A stretch of DNA of 64,000 nucleotides from DASQFQ01 sp963730115 (GTDB lineage Bacteria; Actinomycetota; Thermoleophilia; Solirubrobacterales; Solirubrobacteraceae), in assembly GCA_963730115.1 (NCBI GenBank), contig CAVSQM010000006.1:248001-312000 (forward strand), read 5' to 3'. Under the pieces are notes generated by a model that worked only from the letters and a program-made list of their open reading frames with translations, made no database searches and was not told where the DNA came from. Within the stretch, counting starts at the first letter, position 1. Each line of letters starts with the position of its first letter. Shown here piece by piece: positions 8,212 to 17,746 of the stretch. Made by a program: the position numbers and the translations under genes.

Positions 8212-9042
8212 ATGCACACCACACACCACACCTCCCCCCGTCCGATGCGCGTCACCCGCTGGGTGGCCGCCATCGTCGTCCTGTTCCTCATCGACGCGGC
8301 GCAGATCCTCATCCTGCTGCCCGACCGCACCGCCGAGCTGTTCGCCTGGCCGATCGATCCAGAGGCCACCTCGATGGTCCTCGGCGCGGCGTACGTCGCC
8401 GGCGGCTACTACTTCGTCCGCGTCATCTTCGTCGACAGCTGGCACCGGGTGGCCGCCGGGCTGCCGCCGGTGATCGTCTTCGTCTGGCTCGCCGCGCTGG
8501 CGACCGCCCTGCACGCCGACCGCTTCACGCCCGGCCTGCCCTTCGCCGCGTGGGCGGTGATCTACGCGGTCGCGCCGATCGGCCTGCCGCTGCTGCTGCT
8601 CGCCCAGCGCCGCGCGACACCGCCCGACACCCCGCTGCCCCGGACCGTGCGGATCACGCTCGGCGCCATCGGCGGCGCCGTGGTCGCCGCGGCGCTGGTC
8701 GCCTTCGCCGTGCCGCAGGTGATGGTCGAGCTGTGGCCGTGGGAGCTCACGCCACTGACCGCCCGGATCGTGGCCACCGTCGCCGCGCTGCTCGGCAGCG
8801 TGTGGGCCTCGGTCGCCGTGTATGGCGGGCGGAGCGCGGCGCGGATCCCGCTGCAGGCCCACGCCGTCGGGCTCGTCTTCCTGCTCCTGGCCGCGGTGCG
8901 CGGCGGCGAGGACATCGACTGGACGAACCCGCTGAGCGCCGTCCTCGTAGCGGGCGTCACCGCCGGGCTCCTCACCGATGTTGTCGTCGCCGGCGGAATG
9001 AAGTCGGTTCGTTGGCGTCCCCTAGTCGCGAAGGCCACCTAA
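8212..9042 (+). CDS. Polytopic membrane protein of unknown function
   Basis: Protein of 276 aa with about eight hydrophobic segments from residue 15 to 265 and no recognised catalytic motif. The N-terminus begins HTTHHT and is His-rich. The start is ATG 8212; an internal ATG at 8245 (MRVTRWVAA), right before the first membrane helix, is a credible alternative. It lies 35 nt after the LuxR regulator and 7 nt before the ECF-fusion sigma gene, on the same strand, so it may be co-transcribed with the latter. I cannot assign a function. Confidence 0.7.
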   Translation: MHTTHHTSPRPMRVTRWVAAIVVLFLIDAAQILILLPDRTAELFAWPIDPEATSMVLGAAYVAGGYYFVRVIFVDSWHRVAAGLPPVIVFVWLAALATALHADRFTPGLPFAAWAVIYAVAPIGLPLLLLAQRRATPPDTPLPRTVRITLGAIGGAVVAAALVAFAVPQVMVELWPWELTPLTARIVATVAALLGSVWASVAVYGGRSAARIPLQAHAVGLVFLLLAAVRGGEDIDWTNPLSAVLVAGVTAGLLTDVVVAGGMKSVRWRPLVAKAT

Positions 9043-9049
9043 GTGATCG

Positions 9050-10654
9050 ATGTCAGCCGCCCTCCGCCCTCGCACCAGCGCCCCCCACCGCCTCGACGAC
9101 CAGCGTCTCGCCGCTCGCGTCGGCAGCGGCGACGCCGCGGCGTTCGAGGCGCTGTATGACCGCCACCACCGGGCGCTGCTCGCGTTCTGCCGGCACATGC
9201 TCGGCAACCGCGAGGACGGCGAGGACGCGCTGCAGCAGACGTTCCTGCGGGCCCACAAGGCGCTGCTCAACGGGCCGGTGCCCGACCAGGTCCGCTCGTG
9301 GCTGTTCGCGATCGCGCGCAACCGCTGCCTGACGATGCTGTCGGCGCGCAAGGAAGCCGCCGGCCAGGCCGACGAGCTGGCGATCGCCTACGACGGCCTC
9401 AACGAGGAGGTCGCCCGCCGCGCCGACCTCCGCGAGCTGGTCGCCGGGCTCGCCGAGCTGCCCGAGGACCAGCGCGGCGCGCTCGTACTGGCGGAGCTCG
9501 GGGACCTCAGCCACGCGGAGATCGCGGTCGCGCTCGGGTGCCCGGCGGCCAAGGTGAAGGCGCTGATCTTCCAGGCGCGCACGACGCTGATCGCCGACCG
9601 CGACGCGCGCTCCACTGCCTGCGAGACGATCCGCGAGCAGCTCGCGGTCGCCAGCGGCGGCGTGCTGCGACGCGGGCCCCTGCGGCGCCACCTGCGCCAG
9701 TGCGCGCCGTGCGACGCCTTCCGGATCGCGGTCGCGGGCCAGCGTGCCGGCCTCCGGTCGATCCTGCCCGTGGCCCCCGCGATCGGGCTCAAGGGCGCCG
9801 TGCTGGCCGGCGCCGGGCTCTCCGGCGGCGAGGCCGCCGCGGCGGCGGCCGGCGGTCTGGGCGCGGCCGGCGGCTCCGGCGTGGCCGGCGGCTCGGCCGC
9901 AGGCGGTATGACCGGCGGCTCCGCCGCCGGCGCGCTGGCGGCCGGGGGCGGCGTCGCCATCAAGGCCGTGGCCGCGAAGGTCGCGATCGTCGCGGTGACC
10001 GCGGGCGCCGGCGTCTCGGGCGGCGTCGCCGCGGTCAACACCGGCGACGAGCCCCGGGTCGCGCCGGCGGTGGCGGCGGCGACCGCCGAGCCCACGCAGA
10101 AGCCGCGGAGAACCGTGACGGGCGCGGCGGTCCGCCAAGCCTCGACCGTCGCGCAGGGATCCCCCGCCGGCGCGCCGCTCGCGGCCCGGCCGCTCGCCGC
10201 GCGCCGTCGTGCGCTGCGGCGGCAGGCCCTCCTCCGCCGCGCCCGCCGCGCGGGCGTCCTGCGTCAGGTCCGCCTCCGCCGGGCGCGCCGCGCCGCGATC
10301 GGCAGCGGCCTCCCGCGCCCACGCGCGCTGGCCCGGCGGCGCGCGGCTCGCCGACGCGCGGCTCTCGCCGCCCCGCCGGTGACCGGCACCGCGCCCGCGC
10401 CGCGCCGCGTCCGGCGGATCCGGCAGCGCCGGCGCATCGAGCAGCAGAGCCAGTCCGCGCCCGCCGCCGGCACCCCCGTGCCACGGCCACGACCGCGACG
10501 CGACCGTCCTCGCCGGCCGCCGCCCGTCGTCCCGCCGGCGCCGACCACGACACCGGCTCCCACCGCCACGCCGACCGCCACCGCCACACCCGGCGCCGAC
10601 GGCGAGCCCGGCGGCGCCCACCGCCACGCCGACGCCGTAAGTCAGCTCTCGTAG
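9050..10654 (+). CDS. ECF sigma factor with fused zinc anti-sigma (ZAS-like) motif and long C-terminal tail
   Basis: Protein of 534 aa. Residues about 20-190 are a complete ECF sigma factor: region 2 FEALYDRHHRALLAFCRHML and SWLFAIARNRCLTMLS, region 4 LPEDQRGALVLAELGDLSHA and AKVKALIFQARTTL. It is followed by HLRQCAPC (H214, C218, C221), the Hx3Cx2C pattern of zinc-binding anti-sigma domains, then a Gly/Ala-rich stretch, a possible single membrane helix (about 302-325), and a 200-residue Arg/Pro/Thr-rich tail that would lie outside the cell. It therefore looks like a sigma factor tethered to its own anti-sigma module. The start is ATG 9050. The last 13 nt overlap the end of the convergent gene on the minus strand. 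The low-complexity tail may be variable or cleaved. Confidence 0.85.
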   Translation: MSAALRPRTSAPHRLDDQRLAARVGSGDAAAFEALYDRHHRALLAFCRHMLGNREDGEDALQQTFLRAHKALLNGPVPDQVRSWLFAIARNRCLTMLSARKEAAGQADELAIAYDGLNEEVARRADLRELVAGLAELPEDQRGALVLAELGDLSHAEIAVALGCPAAKVKALIFQARTTLIADRDARSTACETIREQLAVASGGVLRRGPLRRHLRQCAPCDAFRIAVAGQRAGLRSILPVAPAIGLKGAVLAGAGLSGGEAAAAAAGGLGAAGGSGVAGGSAAGGMTGGSAAGALAAGGGVAIKAVAAKVAIVAVTAGAGVSGGVAAVNTGDEPRVAPAVAAATAEPTQKPRRTVTGAAVRQASTVAQGSPAGAPLAARPLAARRRALRRQALLRRARRAGVLRQVRLRRARRAAIGSGLPRPRALARRRAARRRAALAAPPVTGTAPAPRRVRRIRQRRRIEQQSQSAPAAGTPVPRPRPRRDRPRRPPPVVPPAPTTTPAPTATPTATATPGADGEPGGAHRHADAVSQLS

Positions 10655-11106
10655 GTGAGCAGGCGCACGTAGTCGAAGGCCCCCGGCTCCGGGCCCGCCT
10701 TCGGGAACCCGTCGTCCGGCGTGACGGCGACGAGCGTCACGCTCACCTCCTGCACCGTCAGGTCGACGACCGCGCGGCGGATCGCCTCGGTGGCGATCAC
10801 CGTCTTGGTGATCGCGCGCAGCGGGTGCGGGGCGCGCAGGTCGAACTCGTCGGTGAAGCGCTGGTCCGGGAGGCAGTGCCCGTCGGCGCCGAAGCAGCCG
10901 TTGTGGCCGAAGACGGCGAACGACCCGGCGTAGCCCTGCTCGAGCACGCGGTCGGTGTCCGCGTCGGCGTTCGGGTTGTTGACGAAGATGCGCGCCTCGT
11001 AAGACGGCCCGGCGTGGTCGACGCCGTAGAACACGAGGTCGGCCCGCGAGAGCTCGCCGACGTCCTCGAGCTCGGGCAGCGCGAGCGGCTGTGTCGTGCT
11101 GGTCAT
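10642..11106 (-). CDS. Free-standing polyphenol-oxidase/tyrosinase C-terminal cap-like protein
   Basis: Protein of 154 aa encoded directly behind the tyrosinase, overlapping its stop by 4 nt. Its sequence follows the C-terminal domain of plant-type polyphenol oxidases: an ADLVFYGVDHAGPSYEARIF strand, then YAGSFAVFGH, and a terminal VSVTLVAVTP-like strand matching the family's VTVTLVPR ending. In the usual enzyme this beta-sandwich covers the copper site and keeps it latent. Here it is a separate polypeptide, probably acting as a dissociable lid, chaperone or copper-delivery partner (inference). It contains two Cys residues, in HNGCFGADGHC. No signal peptide is seen. Confidence 0.7.
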   Translation of the reverse strand: MTSTTQPLALPELEDVGELSRADLVFYGVDHAGPSYEARIFVNNPNADADTDRVLEQGYAGSFAVFGHNGCFGADGHCLPDQRFTDEFDLRAPHPLRAITKTVIATEAIRRAVVDLTVQEVSVTLVAVTPDDGFPKAGPEPGAFDYVRLLTYES

Positions 11107-11921
11107 GTCGTCGGCCGGTTGGAGGAGGAGGCCACGGCGTAGTCGTAGCCGAGGGCGGTGACCGACAGCGTCTGGCGCACGGTCATGCGGAAGGGCGGCA
11201 GCGCCTCGTCGAGGATCGCCGCCGGCGGCAGCGCGCCCGGGTGGCGCAGCTGCCACAGCCGCCACAGGCGGTCGATCATGCAGTGGTGGGCCCAGAAGAT
11301 CGGGTCGAACGCGGCGTAGGCGATCTGCCCCATGTGCCCGCCGACCCAGACGTGGACGCGGTCGTGGAGCGATTCGACCTGGGCGCTGAAGTCCACGAAG
11401 TCCGACAGCGCGAGCACGTCGGAGACCTCGTCGTAGGTCGGCAGCGGCGGGGCGCCCGGCGCGCCCGGCTCGCGGACGGTCGTGGCCGGCACCTGGTTGC
11501 CGCCCTGCTGGAGCGCCAGCGGGCTCACCGCGCCGGAGTGCAGCGGGTTGCGCTTGCGGTTGACGGTCTTGTTGACGAACGGCCGCGGCAGCTGCGGCGC
11601 GCGCGTCTGGCTGACCCGCCAGTCCCACCACGGCAGCATCGCGTCGGCCACCTGGTCGCGCAGCGCGCGCTCGAAGAAGTACAGGTAGGCCCGGTGCCAG
11701 GGCAGGAAGTACTCGGTGCCGTGCGCGTTGTCGCACCCGATCGGCAGCGGCAGCCCGTGGATGCCGGCGTGGTAGCCGTAGCCGCGATCGTCGTCGATCG
11801 CCTGCACGGCCGCGTAGCCGTCGCGGAGGTTCTGCAGCTGGCCCGCGGTCAGGCGGGCGGCGTTGCGGCGGAACCGCAGCGGCGTCGCGAGCGTCTGGGT
11901 GCTCGGCGTCCCGGTGGCCAC
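11103..11921 (-). CDS. Tyrosinase / polyphenol oxidase (type 3 copper enzyme)
   Basis: Tyrosinase-family protein of 272 aa, which oxidises mono- or diphenols to quinones. CuA ligands are visible as H51/H55 (YHAGIHG), H67 and H76 (HGTEYFLPWHR). CuB ligands are H186 and H190 (LHDRVHVW) and H213 (FWAHHCMIDRLWRLW). The length corresponds to the catalytic core only; the cap domain is a separate protein encoded next. The GTG at 11921 begins 13 nt after the upstream protease gene ends, so it belongs to the five-gene operon 16615-10642. No signal peptide or Tat motif is visible, so it is likely cytoplasmic unless carried out by a partner. Confidence 0.92.
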   Translation of the reverse strand: MATGTPSTQTLATPLRFRRNAARLTAGQLQNLRDGYAAVQAIDDDRGYGYHAGIHGLPLPIGCDNAHGTEYFLPWHRAYLYFFERALRDQVADAMLPWWDWRVSQTRAPQLPRPFVNKTVNRKRNPLHSGAVSPLALQQGGNQVPATTVREPGAPGAPPLPTYDEVSDVLALSDFVDFSAQVESLHDRVHVWVGGHMGQIAYAAFDPIFWAHHCMIDRLWRLWQLRHPGALPPAAILDEALPPFRMTVRQTLSVTALGYDYAVASSSNRPTT

Positions 11922-11934
11922 AGGTGCACGCTAC

Positions 11935-14144
11935 TCAATTCGCGAGCGTCCCATCAAGCTCTCCCACCACGCACAGCGCGTAGCCTTGCGGCGGCTTCGG
12001 CGTGTTCTCGGCCAGCACCTCGAGCGTCCACTCCCCGGCGGCGGGCTTGTCGAGCACGATCTGCTCCACGGTGTTGCGCTTGTCGAGCGCGGGCACGCGC
12101 TCGCCGCTGGGGAGGAAGCGCTGGAGCAGCGCGTCGGCTTCGCGCCGCGCCGCGCGGTGCTCGGGGTTGCCGTAGAACGGCGTGCCGTCGTCGGGCGGCG
12201 TGAGCTTGAGGTGGAGGTTGTTCTGCACGCCGTCGCTCGGCCAGTCGTTCCAGGTCAGCACCGCCCGCAGCGGCCCGCGCGGGCGCGAGGCGACCGTGAA
12301 CGTGTAGGTCTGGTTCGGAGCGAGGCCCTCGACGGAGCCGCGGCTCGCCAGCGCCTTCGGCGAGTCGGCGCGCACGTCGTCGAACTCGAGCCGGCGCCGC
12401 TTCGGCGCCCTGGCGTGCGGGAGGACGCTCGTGAGGTCGATCCGCCCGAAGCCCTGGTCGTAGTCGGGGTAGCCGATCTCGTCGAGCAGCTCGGCCGGGA
12501 GCTCGCGCGCGCGGACCCGTCGTGCCGACGCGATCAGGATCGCCTTCAGCAGCGCCGCCGTCGGCGTCTTCAGCTTGCGCTCCTCGCGCAGGTACTGGCG
12601 CACGCACGGCCGCGCAGCCGGCCGCCACCGGCGTGGCCATGCTGGTGCCGCCCAGGTAGCCGTAGGGCCCGCGGTGCGGCGGGTCCCAGAAGCGCGATCG
12701 TCGCGTTCTGCGCGCGCGTGGAGAGGATGTAGGTGCCGGGCGCGAGCACGTCCGGCTTGACCGCCTCGGAGTCGGTCGGGCCGCGGCTCGAGAGCGCGGC
12801 CGGGAAGTCGGGGTCGCCGCTCATCCGCTCGTCCGCGCACGGCGGCTTGGGGAACTTCTCCGCGTTGTAGGCGCCCCACGTGCGGTCGATGTCGTCGCGG
12901 TCGGAGTCGCTCGCGCCGACGGTCAGCACGTTCTTGGCGCTGGCCGGCGAGCCGACCGTGTGGAAGCCGACCCAGCCCTCGGGCGCCATGCCGGAGTTGC
13001 CGGCCGCCACCACGACGAGCACCTCGGGATGGGCGGAGGCGAACTCGTCGACGGCGAGGCTGCCGAAGTCGTAGTGGCCGCGGAAGTTCTCGCCGACGCT
13101 GAGGTTCACGATGTGGGCGCCGCGCTTCACCGCGCGCTCGAGCAGGTCGGCCCAGTTGGCCGGGATCAGCGGGACGCCGTCGGCGCCCACGAAGCCGATG
13201 ACCGCCAGCTTCGCGCCCGGGGCGACGCCCTTGATCTTGCCCTTCGACGCCTTGCCGGTGCCGGCGATGATGCCCGCCACGTGGGTGCCGTGGCCGACGA
13301 CGTCGTCCTCGGTCGCGTCGTCGACGTGCTCGACCGTGTCGACGCGATCCTTCAGGTCCGGGTGCTCGCGATCGATGCCGCTGTCGAACACCGCGACGAG
13401 CTCCCCCTCCCCCGTCCACTTCAGCTTGTCGGCGCCGACGAGCGAGCGGGCGCGGGCGACGAGCAGGCTCGGCGGCTCGTAGACGTCGAGCCGGCGCACG
13501 CCCGAGATCTTCGCCACGGCGGCGAGCAGCTTCGCGTCGGTCGGCGCCTCGAAGCGGATGAAGAGGTACGACGCCTCGCGCACCTCGATGCCCTCCATCG
13601 CCTTCAGCTCGCCCGTGATCCGCTCGCGGTCGGCGATCCGGTGCAGGACGCAGTCGAACCTGCGGCGGCCACCGCCCTCCTCGATCACCTGCAGCAGCCG
13701 CGGGGTCAGCGTCTCCTCGAGCCGGTAGCGCTCGACCACGCGCACGCCCCGGGTCTCCCGCACTTGCGCGTACTGCTCTCGCGTGAGGCGCGTGCGGTAC
13801 GAGTCGGGAGGCTCGAAGGCGGCGAGGTCGACCTTGTAGGAGATGAACGCGCGGCGCTGCTCGTCGGTGATCGGCGCGGCCAGGCGGATGTGGTAGAAGG
13901 CGACCTCGGGCGCCTCCGCCGGCTCGGGCGTCAGCACGCGCGGCGCCGTGTCGCCGATCGTCGCGCGCAGCCGCTCGACCGCGGGATCGTCGGCCGGCAC
14001 GTACGCCTGGCGGGTCAGCGCCGTGTGCTTGTCCTCCGCCGCGCCGGCGTCGAGCGGGTCGACGATGATGCCCTGCTCGACGAGCGCCTTGATGCCGTCG
14101 GGCTCGAGCCAGCACTCGAGCACGCCTTCGTAGGCGGTGAGCAC
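11935..14144 (-). CDS. S8 subtilisin-like serine protease (two frameshifts)
   Basis: Subtilase of about 736 aa. The catalytic triad is visible: Asp in VAVFDSGIDREHPDLKD, His in VVGHGTHVAGIIAGTG, oxyanion Asn in VVVAAGNSGMAPEGW, and Ser in GGTSMATPVAAG. The Ser region is readable only by crossing a +1 base near 12690 and another near 12605-12615. Both breaks restore family sequence immediately, so I regard them as sequence errors. N-terminal residues 1-220 form a long pro-region-like part with no clear signal peptide. The C-terminus is a beta-rich P-domain-like module (TYTFTVASRPRGPLRAVLTW). GTG 14144 with GGGGAG upstream is the best start, but the frame is open further upstream. Operon with tyrosinase and amidohydrolase. 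Confidence 0.8.
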
Positions 14145-14239
14145 GCTGCCGCTCCCCTTCCGCAGCGTCTGCTCGGCGACGGCACGCTCCTTCGTCGCTC
14201 GTGCAGTACACGGCCGCGCGCATCGGACCGCCGCCGCGA

Positions 14240-15845
14240 TCAGGCGCCATACGCCTGCTTGAGCGCCTGCTTCAGGTCGTCTCCGATGTTCGGCTGCTGG
14301 TCGACGAGCTCCCAGTAGCCGTCCTCGCCGACCTCGGGCGAGTCGAGCGGGACCGACTTCGGCATCGGGACGTCGGCGAGCAGCGTCGGATCGAGGTCCT
14401 CGAGCTCCTCGTCGCTCGGCTCGTACTCGTTGTCGAGCTCGACGCTGAACGTGCCGGAGCCTTCGCCGGCGAGCAGCGCCGCGTCCTTGTCCTTGCCCTC
14501 CTCGACCCGCGCGGGGAGATCGGCCATGCCGTCCTCGAGCCGCTGGACCGCAGTGCCGTAGGAGAGGTCGCTGAGCGGCGAGCCGGGCGCGTGCAGGTTG
14601 AACGCCTTCTGCGCGCCGGCGATCCTCACCGCCTCGGGCGCCGGGTCGCCCGGCTGGCGCAGCTTGCCCATCAGGCCCTTGGCGCCGTAGCGCGGGATCC
14701 CGTGGATGACGACGAGGTCGACGTCGGCCTCGGTCGCCGCGATCAGCCGGTCCCACGGGTCGCCGTCGTCGACGCCGAGGACGAGCACGTCGGCCATCGC
14801 GTCCTCGGCGATCCGGCCGATCTGCTTCTCCCAGCCCATCAGCGACCCCGCGGTCGCGGTCACCGCGCGCACCAGGTCCTCGCTCGTGAAGTCGGCGTCC
14901 TGCGCCTCGACGGCGTGCTGGGCGACCTTCAGCTCCTGCAGCAGGTTCTTGCTGCCGGTCGGCGCCCAGTCGCAGCCGATCGAGAACGCGACCTTCGACC
15001 TCTTGAGCGCCTTCAGGTCGAGCGTGCGGCCGTAGAGGAGCTGGTTGCTGAACGGCGACCACACCACCTTCCCGCCCTCGTCGGCCAGCTCCTTGAGGTC
15101 GTCGGGGGCCAGCCCGAGGGCGTGGACGCCGACCAGGTTCGGGCTCAGGAGGTCGCGGTCGGTGAGGTTCGTGAAGTGGACGCGCGTCTTCGCGTCGATG
15201 CCCTCGGCCAGGTGGTAGAAGCAGACCTGCTTCGCGAGCGTGCGCCGGAACGACTCGTACTCCTTCTCGTCGGCGTTCTTGCGCAGCTTCAGGTCCGGCA
15301 CGTGGGTCGTCGCGTCCGGCAGCCGCGTGTCGCGCGTCTGCTCGACGTTGCGCATGATCCCGTCGTAGAGCTTGAAGCCGCCGCGGACCTGGGTCTTGAT
15401 CCCCTGACCCGTGGTGGTGCCGCCGATCACCGCCTTCGCCTCGACGTAGCGGACCAGCGAGCGGGCGGTGCGGAACGAGTTGGCGATCGCCTTGACCGGC
15501 TTTGAGACCTCGGCGGAGTAGCGCGGGGTGCCCCACTGGCCGCGGTTGTCGTAGCGGCGCGGCAAGCGGCCACAGGGGCCGGATGTTGTAGGCGAAGTGG
15601 TTGTGGAGGTCGATCAGGCCGGGGTAGATCGTGCCCTTGGTGTCGACCGCCGGCGCGCCGGCGAACTCGGCGGGCAGCTCGTCGCCGTCCTTCACGACGG
15701 CGGCGATGTGGCCCTTGCTGATCACGACCTGTGCGTCGTCGAGCACCTCGCCCGGCTTGGCCATCGTCGCCACGCGCCCGCGCAGCACGTAGGTCGGGCC
15801 GCGGTCCTCGTCGATCTCGCCGGCCAGCAGCGTCGCGTCGCTCAT
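14240..15845 (-). CDS. Metal-dependent amidohydrolase (one frameshift)
   Basis: Amidohydrolase-superfamily enzyme of about 535 aa, closest in layout to the TrzA/AtzA/SsnA-type deaminase-hydrolase group. The HxH metal site is in YPGLIDLHNHFAYN (near residue 90). Further ligands are the His of VGVHALGLAP and the Asp of AFSIGCDWAPTGSKNLLQEL. The start ATG 15845 overlaps the stop of the UDG-like gene (ATGA). One extra base near 15566 separates the first 100 residues from the rest; reading ...LWPLPRRYDNRGQWG across it gives a continuous protein. The substrate is unknown; its presence with a tyrosinase suggests a small amide or aryl compound, but this is only context. Confidence 0.82.
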
Positions 15846-16615
15846 GCGCTCGTGTCCGGCGCGCGCCACATGAGCGTGTGGTTGTCGTCGGGCGTCGGGC
15901 GGGTCACGGAGTTCTGCCCGCGGTTGCCCGTGCGGACCCACGAGTCGTCGCCCATGAAGTCCGGCATGCCGAACGGGAGGTCGCGGCGCGGGACCGCCTC
16001 GTAGTCCGCCTCGCTGAACTTCGAGCCGTAGTTGGGGCCGCCGTTGTCGCCGTCGTCGTCGGGCGTGACGATCCCGCGCAGCTGCGTGACCGCCGCGCGC
16101 CAGGAGTCCAGGAGCTTCTTCGGGTCGCGGCTCGACGGGTGCGGCACCTCGAGCACCGTGACGTCCGGCTGCGACTCCCACAGCTCGACGGCGCGGCGCG
16201 CCATGCCGCCGAACGCGATGATCGCCTCCAGCTGCGGGCCGGTGACGCGGTCGTAGAGCTCGTTGCGCCACTCGAGCTCCTCCGGCTCCTCGAGGCGGCG
16301 CTGCTGGCCCATCGCCCAGCTGGGATGGACGGCGTACGCCCACGCGTTCAGGCACACGTAGGAGCGCGTCAGCCCGAGCTTGGACAGGAAGCCCTGGACG
16401 CGCTGGCCGGCGTTGCCGACCAGGCAGCGCCCGGCGATCCGCTCCGTGGGGCCCGGGTCCGAGCCCAGGCACAGCACACGGGCGGAGCCGTCCAGGCGGC
16501 CGCGGTAGAAGACCGGCCCCCAGTCGAACCAGAAGGCCTCCGGCTTGGAGGGTGTCGGAACCCGCTCGAAGAACTCGGCGAGCGCAGCGGTCGGACCGCG
16601 ATCGAACTCTGCCAT
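15842..16615 (-). CDS. Uracil-DNA glycosylase-superfamily protein
   Basis: Protein of 257 aa with a UDG-superfamily fold. Motif A-like LCLGSDPGPTERIAGRCLVG lies near residue 47, an Asn-containing strand YVCLNAWAYAVHPS near 85, and a motif B-like VPHPSSRDPKKLL near 165. No 4-Cys iron-sulphur cluster pattern is seen, and a roughly 65-residue C-terminal extension is unusual. It may be a divergent glycosylase or a nucleotide-acting relative. The ATG at 16615 is 6 nt downstream of TAGGCT on this strand, fitting a leaderless mRNA and marking it as first gene of the operon with amidohydrolase, protease, tyrosinase and cap protein. Confidence 0.75.
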   Translation of the reverse strand: MAEFDRGPTAALAEFFERVPTPSKPEAFWFDWGPVFYRGRLDGSARVLCLGSDPGPTERIAGRCLVGNAGQRVQGFLSKLGLTRSYVCLNAWAYAVHPSWAMGQQRRLEEPEELEWRNELYDRVTGPQLEAIIAFGGMARRAVELWESQPDVTVLEVPHPSSRDPKKLLDSWRAAVTQLRGIVTPDDDGDNGGPNYGSKFSEADYEAVPRRDLPFGMPDFMGDDSWVRTGNRGQNSVTRPTPDDNHTLMWRAPDTSA

Positions 16616-16621
16616 CGGGCG

Positions 16622-16627
16622 AGCCTA
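16622..16627 (-). promoter_or_regulatory. -10 box TAGGCT for the tyrosinase operon
   Basis: On the minus strand TAGGCT ends 6 nt before the ATG at 16615, with no Shine-Dalgarno between them. It is the only promoter-like signal seen ahead of the five-gene minus-strand operon. Confidence 0.45.
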
Positions 16628-16679
16628 ACCCGGTCGGCCGGTGTGTATCAACGCCGCGGCCCGCCGCTCTGTCGTTCGC

Positions 16680-17744
16680 ATGACGACCTCGCCCGACGCT
16701 TCCCTCGCCGCTGCGCTGCTCCTCGGCTGGCGCGTGGCGGAGCTGTACGCGCTCGTCGACGACACCGGCGAGCCGGCGGGCGACACTCTGCTGCCCGCCC
16801 ACGGGAGCCTCGAGCCGCCGGACCAACTCGAGCTGCAGCTGTGCGCCGCGGCCGGCGACGCGCGCCGCGCGGGCGTGTCCGCGAAGGGCGCCGCGCTCGA
16901 CGACCTCGTGAGCAGCGCGCGCGCCGCGACCGGCTCCGCGCCCGCGGTCGGCGTGTTCCGCGCGCGGCTGCGGCAGCGCCACATCGAGCTCCAGAAGGAC
17001 CTGTGGGCGCGCGACGAGGCGCTCGGCACCGCCTACGAGCTCGGCAACGGGCTCTCGGACACCTACGGCCGGATCGCCCGTGCGTACCGCTGCCACGCGC
17101 AGGACGCGCTCGAGACGTGGGAGACCGTGTTCGCGCCGGACCGCGTCGAGCGGCTCAAGAAGCTGCTGGACGACCTGCAGTCGCGCCTCAACGCGGCGGG
17201 CGTCGCCGTCGTCAGCGCCCAGCTCGACGCCTGGTGCGCCGGCGTCGGCGAGCGCGTGCGCGCGGGCGGGCCGCCGCCGGAGGCGCGGGTGCGCGAGGGC
17301 CTGCGGCGCCAGACCGTGATCTGGCGCCAGCTGCTGACCGGCGACAAGGCGCCCGAGGCCTACCTCGATCGCCGCGCGCGTGCCGCGCTGCACGGCGACC
17401 TGCGCAAGCTCATGTGGCACCGCTACCGCGGCTGGGCGATCGTGCTGTTCGTGGTCCTGCTCGGCGTGCTGCTGGCGTGGCCGTACCTGGGCGGCGCGCA
17501 GTCGGCGATCGTCGCCGCCGCGGGCGCGCTCGGGCTCACGAAGGCGTCGGTGCTGCTGACCGTCCGCGGGCGCGTCGACCAGTGGTCGAAGCTGCTGTGG
17601 GAGCGCGCGCTGGCGATGAAGATCGTCGAGGCGACGCTGACGCTCGACGACGTGCTCCCCCCGCCCGCGCACCGGCGGACGCGCGCGGCGGCCGTGCTGC
17701 CGCACGAGCGGCTGCGGCGGGTGCTGCGAGTGCGAACGGCCTGA
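16680..17744 (+). CDS. Membrane-anchored protein of unknown function
   Basis: Protein of 354 aa that I do not recognise. Residues 1-250 are soluble, Arg/Ala-rich and strongly helical (several Leu-heptad stretches such as RVERLKKLLDDLQSRLNAAG). Two membrane helices follow at about 252-300 (GWAIVLFVVLLGVLLAWPYL). The C-terminus is basic. ATG 16680 is chosen; an in-frame GTG at 16641 would add 13 residues. It ends 2 nt before the next gene's start codon, so the two are co-transcribed, and together they look like an envelope-associated pair. Confidence 0.7.
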   Translation: MTTSPDASLAAALLLGWRVAELYALVDDTGEPAGDTLLPAHGSLEPPDQLELQLCAAAGDARRAGVSAKGAALDDLVSSARAATGSAPAVGVFRARLRQRHIELQKDLWARDEALGTAYELGNGLSDTYGRIARAYRCHAQDALETWETVFAPDRVERLKKLLDDLQSRLNAAGVAVVSAQLDAWCAGVGERVRAGGPPPEARVREGLRRQTVIWRQLLTGDKAPEAYLDRRARAALHGDLRKLMWHRYRGWAIVLFVVLLGVLLAWPYLGGAQSAIVAAAGALGLTKASVLLTVRGRVDQWSKLLWERALAMKIVEATLTLDDVLPPPAHRRTRAAAVLPHERLRRVLRVRTA

Positions 17745-17746
17745 GC

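Noticed and set aside
12570..17705. A continuous open frame of 1,711 codons on the minus strand
   Set aside because: It runs through parts of at least four genes in different states (plus-strand gene, UDG-like, amidohydrolase start, protease). GC-rich DNA has few stops in such frames; only the segments with family similarity are real.
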